DNA from: DASWHX01 sp036397995
Lineage (GTDB): Bacteria > Bacteroidota > Bacteroidia > Cytophagales > Cyclobacteriaceae
Assembly: GCA_036397995.1 (NCBI GenBank)
Contig: DASWHX010000137.1
Location: forward strand, 1-8,496
Length of the DNA: 8,496 nt
Direction: 5' to 3'
The notes under the pieces were generated by a model. It saw only the letters and a program-made list of their open reading frames with translations. It was not told where the DNA came from and searched no databases. Shown here one piece after another: positions 6,814 through 8,496 of this stretch (the stretch's first letter is position 1; each line of letters opens with the position of its first letter). The position numbers were made by a program, and so were the translations under genes.

Positions 6814-8355
6814 ATGAAAACGAACATATTTAGATATCTGGTTTTAGCTATTCTGATTGGAGGTTGCAATCAGGAATTTGATGAGGTAATTCCCGACCGG
6901 ACAGATTTGGGTTCTGGCCACGAAACATTCTCCGCCGGACCTCTTGACTTTACCACTTTTGTTGCTATCGGAAACTCGCTAACAGCAGGCTACCAGGCCG
7001 GTGCGCTATTTACGGAAGGTCAAAGCAATTCCCTGCCGCTTATTCTTTCGAAACAATTTGCAAGAGTAGGTGGGGGAACCTTTAACCAGCCGACAATAAA
7101 TACAGTGAATGGGTATTCCGGCATGAGTGGATCTACAGTTTTTGGAAGGCTTTTGTTACAGCTGGTTGGTAATCCTCCAACACCCGTACCAACACCACAA
7201 CTATCTGATGGTGGTGCGATTCCCAATATTCTGGTAAATCCGTCATTCGCTTATTCAGGGAACAAAGCTACTCTTAACAATTTTGCGGTTCCGGGCATCC
7301 AGGTGGGCCAGGCATTAATTCCTGAAACCGGAGACTGGAATAATTCCGGCCATCCGGCCTTCAATCCCTATTACGCCAGATTTGCATCGGCACCCGGCAC
7401 TTCTACGATCCTTGGCGATGCGCTGACCCGCAATCCCACGTTCTTCTTCTTCTGGCTGGGCAACAATGATATTCTGGGTTATGCTGTTGGCGGTGCAAGC
7501 AACGAGGCTATCTTTACCTCCACAGATAATTTCACAGCCTATTACGGAGCCGCTTTGGGTGCATTAACCGCTAACCCTGCCGTGGAAGGTATTGTCGGAA
7601 ATATTCCTAATGTAACTTCTATTCCTTTCTTCAAACTGGTTCCATGGAATGCTATTCCACTTGATACTGACAAGGCAACAGCATTGAATACTAACCCGAA
7701 TTTCCAGGATTTGAACGGCGCAGTTACAGCAGGTAACAACTTAGGATTTATTTCGGATGCGGAGGCTGCATCCAGAATGTTAAGTTGGCAAGCCGGACAA
7801 AATGGAGCCCTTATAATTGATGAAGATTTGTTTGACCTGAGAAATTTGGATCCAAATATCCCGGAATTGTATGCAAAAGTCCGGCTTGCCAATAGCACTG
7901 ATTTACTGCCGCTAACTGCAGGTACTGTTTTAGGTGTTTACCTTGTTCCTGGAAACGATGCCACTATTCAAGGTGTTTCATACCCTGTTGGGGATCAATT
8001 TGCCCTCACTGCAAGTGAACAAACAGCAATTGCCGATCGCACCATTGCATTTAACAATATTATTAAATCCATATTGGATGGAATTAACGCCGGTGGCAAA
8101 AGGGTAGCTTTATTTGATGCTAACGCCAGGCTTGCCGGCCTTAATACTGTTCCGACTTATATCAGCAATGTTATGGTTGATGCTACGCTTGCTCCACCAT
8201 TTGGTGCATTTTCAGAAGATGGAGTTCACCCAAACAGCCGGGGTTATGCTCTGGCCGCATATTGGATTATTCAGCAAATAAATCAGGAGTTTGGATCCAA
8301 TGTTCCCAGGCCCCAAATTTCGGAATACCAGGGAACCGGATTACCAATAAATTGA
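6814..8355 (+). CDS. SGNH/GDSL-family hydrolase lipoprotein
   Basis: Predicted outer-membrane-anchored esterase, lipase or acetylhydrolase; substrate unknown. The N-terminus is a lipoprotein signal ending in LIGGC with C18 lipidated, followed by NQEFDE, whose acids resemble the surface-export signals of Bacteroidota lipoproteins. The SGNH blocks are present: AIGNSLTAGY with nucleophile S55 (GNSL instead of GDSL), oxyanion Gly in AVPG (G161), LGNND with N218 (216-219), and EDGVHPN with D469 and H472. NIPNVTSIPFF (263-273) is typical of this subgroup. At 513 residues it is about twice the size of simple SGNH enzymes, because roughly 250 residues lie between the GNND and DxxH blocks. It starts 15 bp after the TonB-receptor stop and ends just before a strong terminator, so the two form one operon. 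Hydrolase family membership is firm; the reaction is inferred. Confidence 0.88.
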   Translation: MKTNIFRYLVLAILIGGCNQEFDEVIPDRTDLGSGHETFSAGPLDFTTFVAIGNSLTAGYQAGALFTEGQSNSLPLILSKQFARVGGGTFNQPTINTVNGYSGMSGSTVFGRLLLQLVGNPPTPVPTPQLSDGGAIPNILVNPSFAYSGNKATLNNFAVPGIQVGQALIPETGDWNNSGHPAFNPYYARFASAPGTSTILGDALTRNPTFFFFWLGNNDILGYAVGGASNEAIFTSTDNFTAYYGAALGALTANPAVEGIVGNIPNVTSIPFFKLVPWNAIPLDTDKATALNTNPNFQDLNGAVTAGNNLGFISDAEAASRMLSWQAGQNGALIIDEDLFDLRNLDPNIPELYAKVRLANSTDLLPLTAGTVLGVYLVPGNDATIQGVSYPVGDQFALTASEQTAIADRTIAFNNIIKSILDGINAGGKRVALFDANARLAGLNTVPTYISNVMVDATLAPPFGAFSEDGVHPNSRGYALAAYWIIQQINQEFGSNVPRPQISEYQGTGLPIN

Positions 8356-8364
8356 AAACCTAAC

Positions 8365-8396
8365 GGGAGGTCATAACCAATGACCTCTTTTTTTTT
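8365..8396 (+). terminator. Intrinsic terminator of the receptor-hydrolase operon
   Basis: GAGGTCAT (8367-8374) and ATGACCTC (8380-8387) form a perfect 8-bp stem with an AACCA loop, extendable by two G-U pairs at 8365-8366. Nine consecutive T residues (8388-8396) follow directly. It begins 9 bases after the stop codon of the SGNH lipoprotein. The reverse complement lacks a T tract on the other side, so it acts on + strand transcripts only. Its 3' arm contains the ATG used by the following partial gene. Confidence 0.9.
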
Positions 8397-8496
8397 GGAA
8401 AAGCAAACGTATTATTACCTATTGACAGGCTGGATTCTAATTGCCCTTCTCTCCTACCCGTTTCTGAGAAGGAAAACCCAACCCTACGGCCGACAT
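8380..8496 (+). CDS. N-terminus of a probable 3-oxo-5-alpha-steroid 4-dehydrogenase family membrane protein, partial at window end
   Basis: An open frame runs from ATG at 8380 to the last base (39 codons) without a stop. It encodes a short leader, one hydrophobic membrane segment (about residues 11-29, YYYLLTGWILIALLSYPFL) and then RRKTQPYGRH. A first transmembrane helix followed by (P)YGRH/YGKH is how steroid 5-alpha-reductase family proteins begin (human SRD5A1 has VYGRHA, SRD5A2 has GYGKHT); bacterial members are about 250 residues with the catalytic C-terminal DUF1295-like region, which is not visible here. The start is uncertain: ATG at 8380 lies within the preceding terminator stem, an in-frame TAA at 8374 blocks any earlier start, and TTG at 8395 is an alternative that would remove the MTSFF leader. 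The family call rests on a short motif only. Confidence 0.5.
   Translation, partial: MTSFFLEKQTYYYLLTGWILIALLSYPFLRRKTQPYGRH

Noticed and set aside
7542..7898. 118-residue open frame on the - strand inside the SGNH gene
   Set aside because: It lies wholly opposite a well-supported gene with intact catalytic blocks, has no recognisable domain and no leader; it is a frame shadow.
4006..8355. Classical SusC/SusD polysaccharide-utilisation pair
   Set aside because: The second gene has SGNH catalytic blocks, not a SusD fold signature, the receptor lacks clear SusC motifs, and no glycan enzymes are present.

Overview
The window reads as a stretch of a chromosome from a Bacteroidota bacterium, most likely a Cytophagales-type marine or soil organism. 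The evidence is a GldC gliding-motility homologue, a short TruB without a C-terminal PUA domain, a TonB-dependent receptor with an N-terminal carboxypeptidase-D-like (CNA-B-type) domain, a lipoprotein with an acidic stretch after its lipidated cysteine, A-rich rather than Shine-Dalgarno-rich leaders, and moderately low GC. All genes lie on the + strand and coding density is very high.

Left block (1-3937): the last eight codons and stop of an upstream gene (possibly uppP) are followed without a gap by truB (tRNA pseudouridine 55 synthase), which overlaps ribF (bifunctional riboflavin kinase/FAD synthetase) by 4 bp. Five bases later comes a full-length acetoacetyl-CoA synthetase, which overlaps gldC by 4 bp. 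The spacing suggests one co-transcribed unit, uppP?-truB-ribF-aacS-gldC, mixing translation/RNA modification, flavin cofactor synthesis, ketone-body or short-chain acid activation and a motility-associated protein.

Middle gap (3938-4005): a 68-bp AT-rich spacer with a perfect 8-bp inverted repeat separates the housekeeping-like unit from the outer-membrane pair.

Right block (4006-8396): a 930-residue TonB-dependent receptor is followed 15 bp later by a 513-residue SGNH/GDSL-family lipoprotein with an intact Ser/Gly/Asn/Asp-His set but GNSL in place of GDSL and a long central insertion. They look like a two-gene outer-membrane uptake/processing system with an esterase in the place where a SusD-type lipoprotein would sit. 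A strong intrinsic terminator closes the unit. The only ATG of the next gene lies inside the 3' arm of that terminator hairpin. That gene is cut by the window end; its 39 visible residues (one membrane segment followed by a PYGRH motif) look like the start of a 3-oxo-5-alpha-steroid 4-dehydrogenase (steroid 5-alpha-reductase) family membrane protein.

Most genes are conserved families. The parts most worth following up are the receptor-esterase pair with unknown substrate and the terminator/start-codon overlap. No RNA genes, insertion sequences, CRISPR arrays or broken genes were seen.
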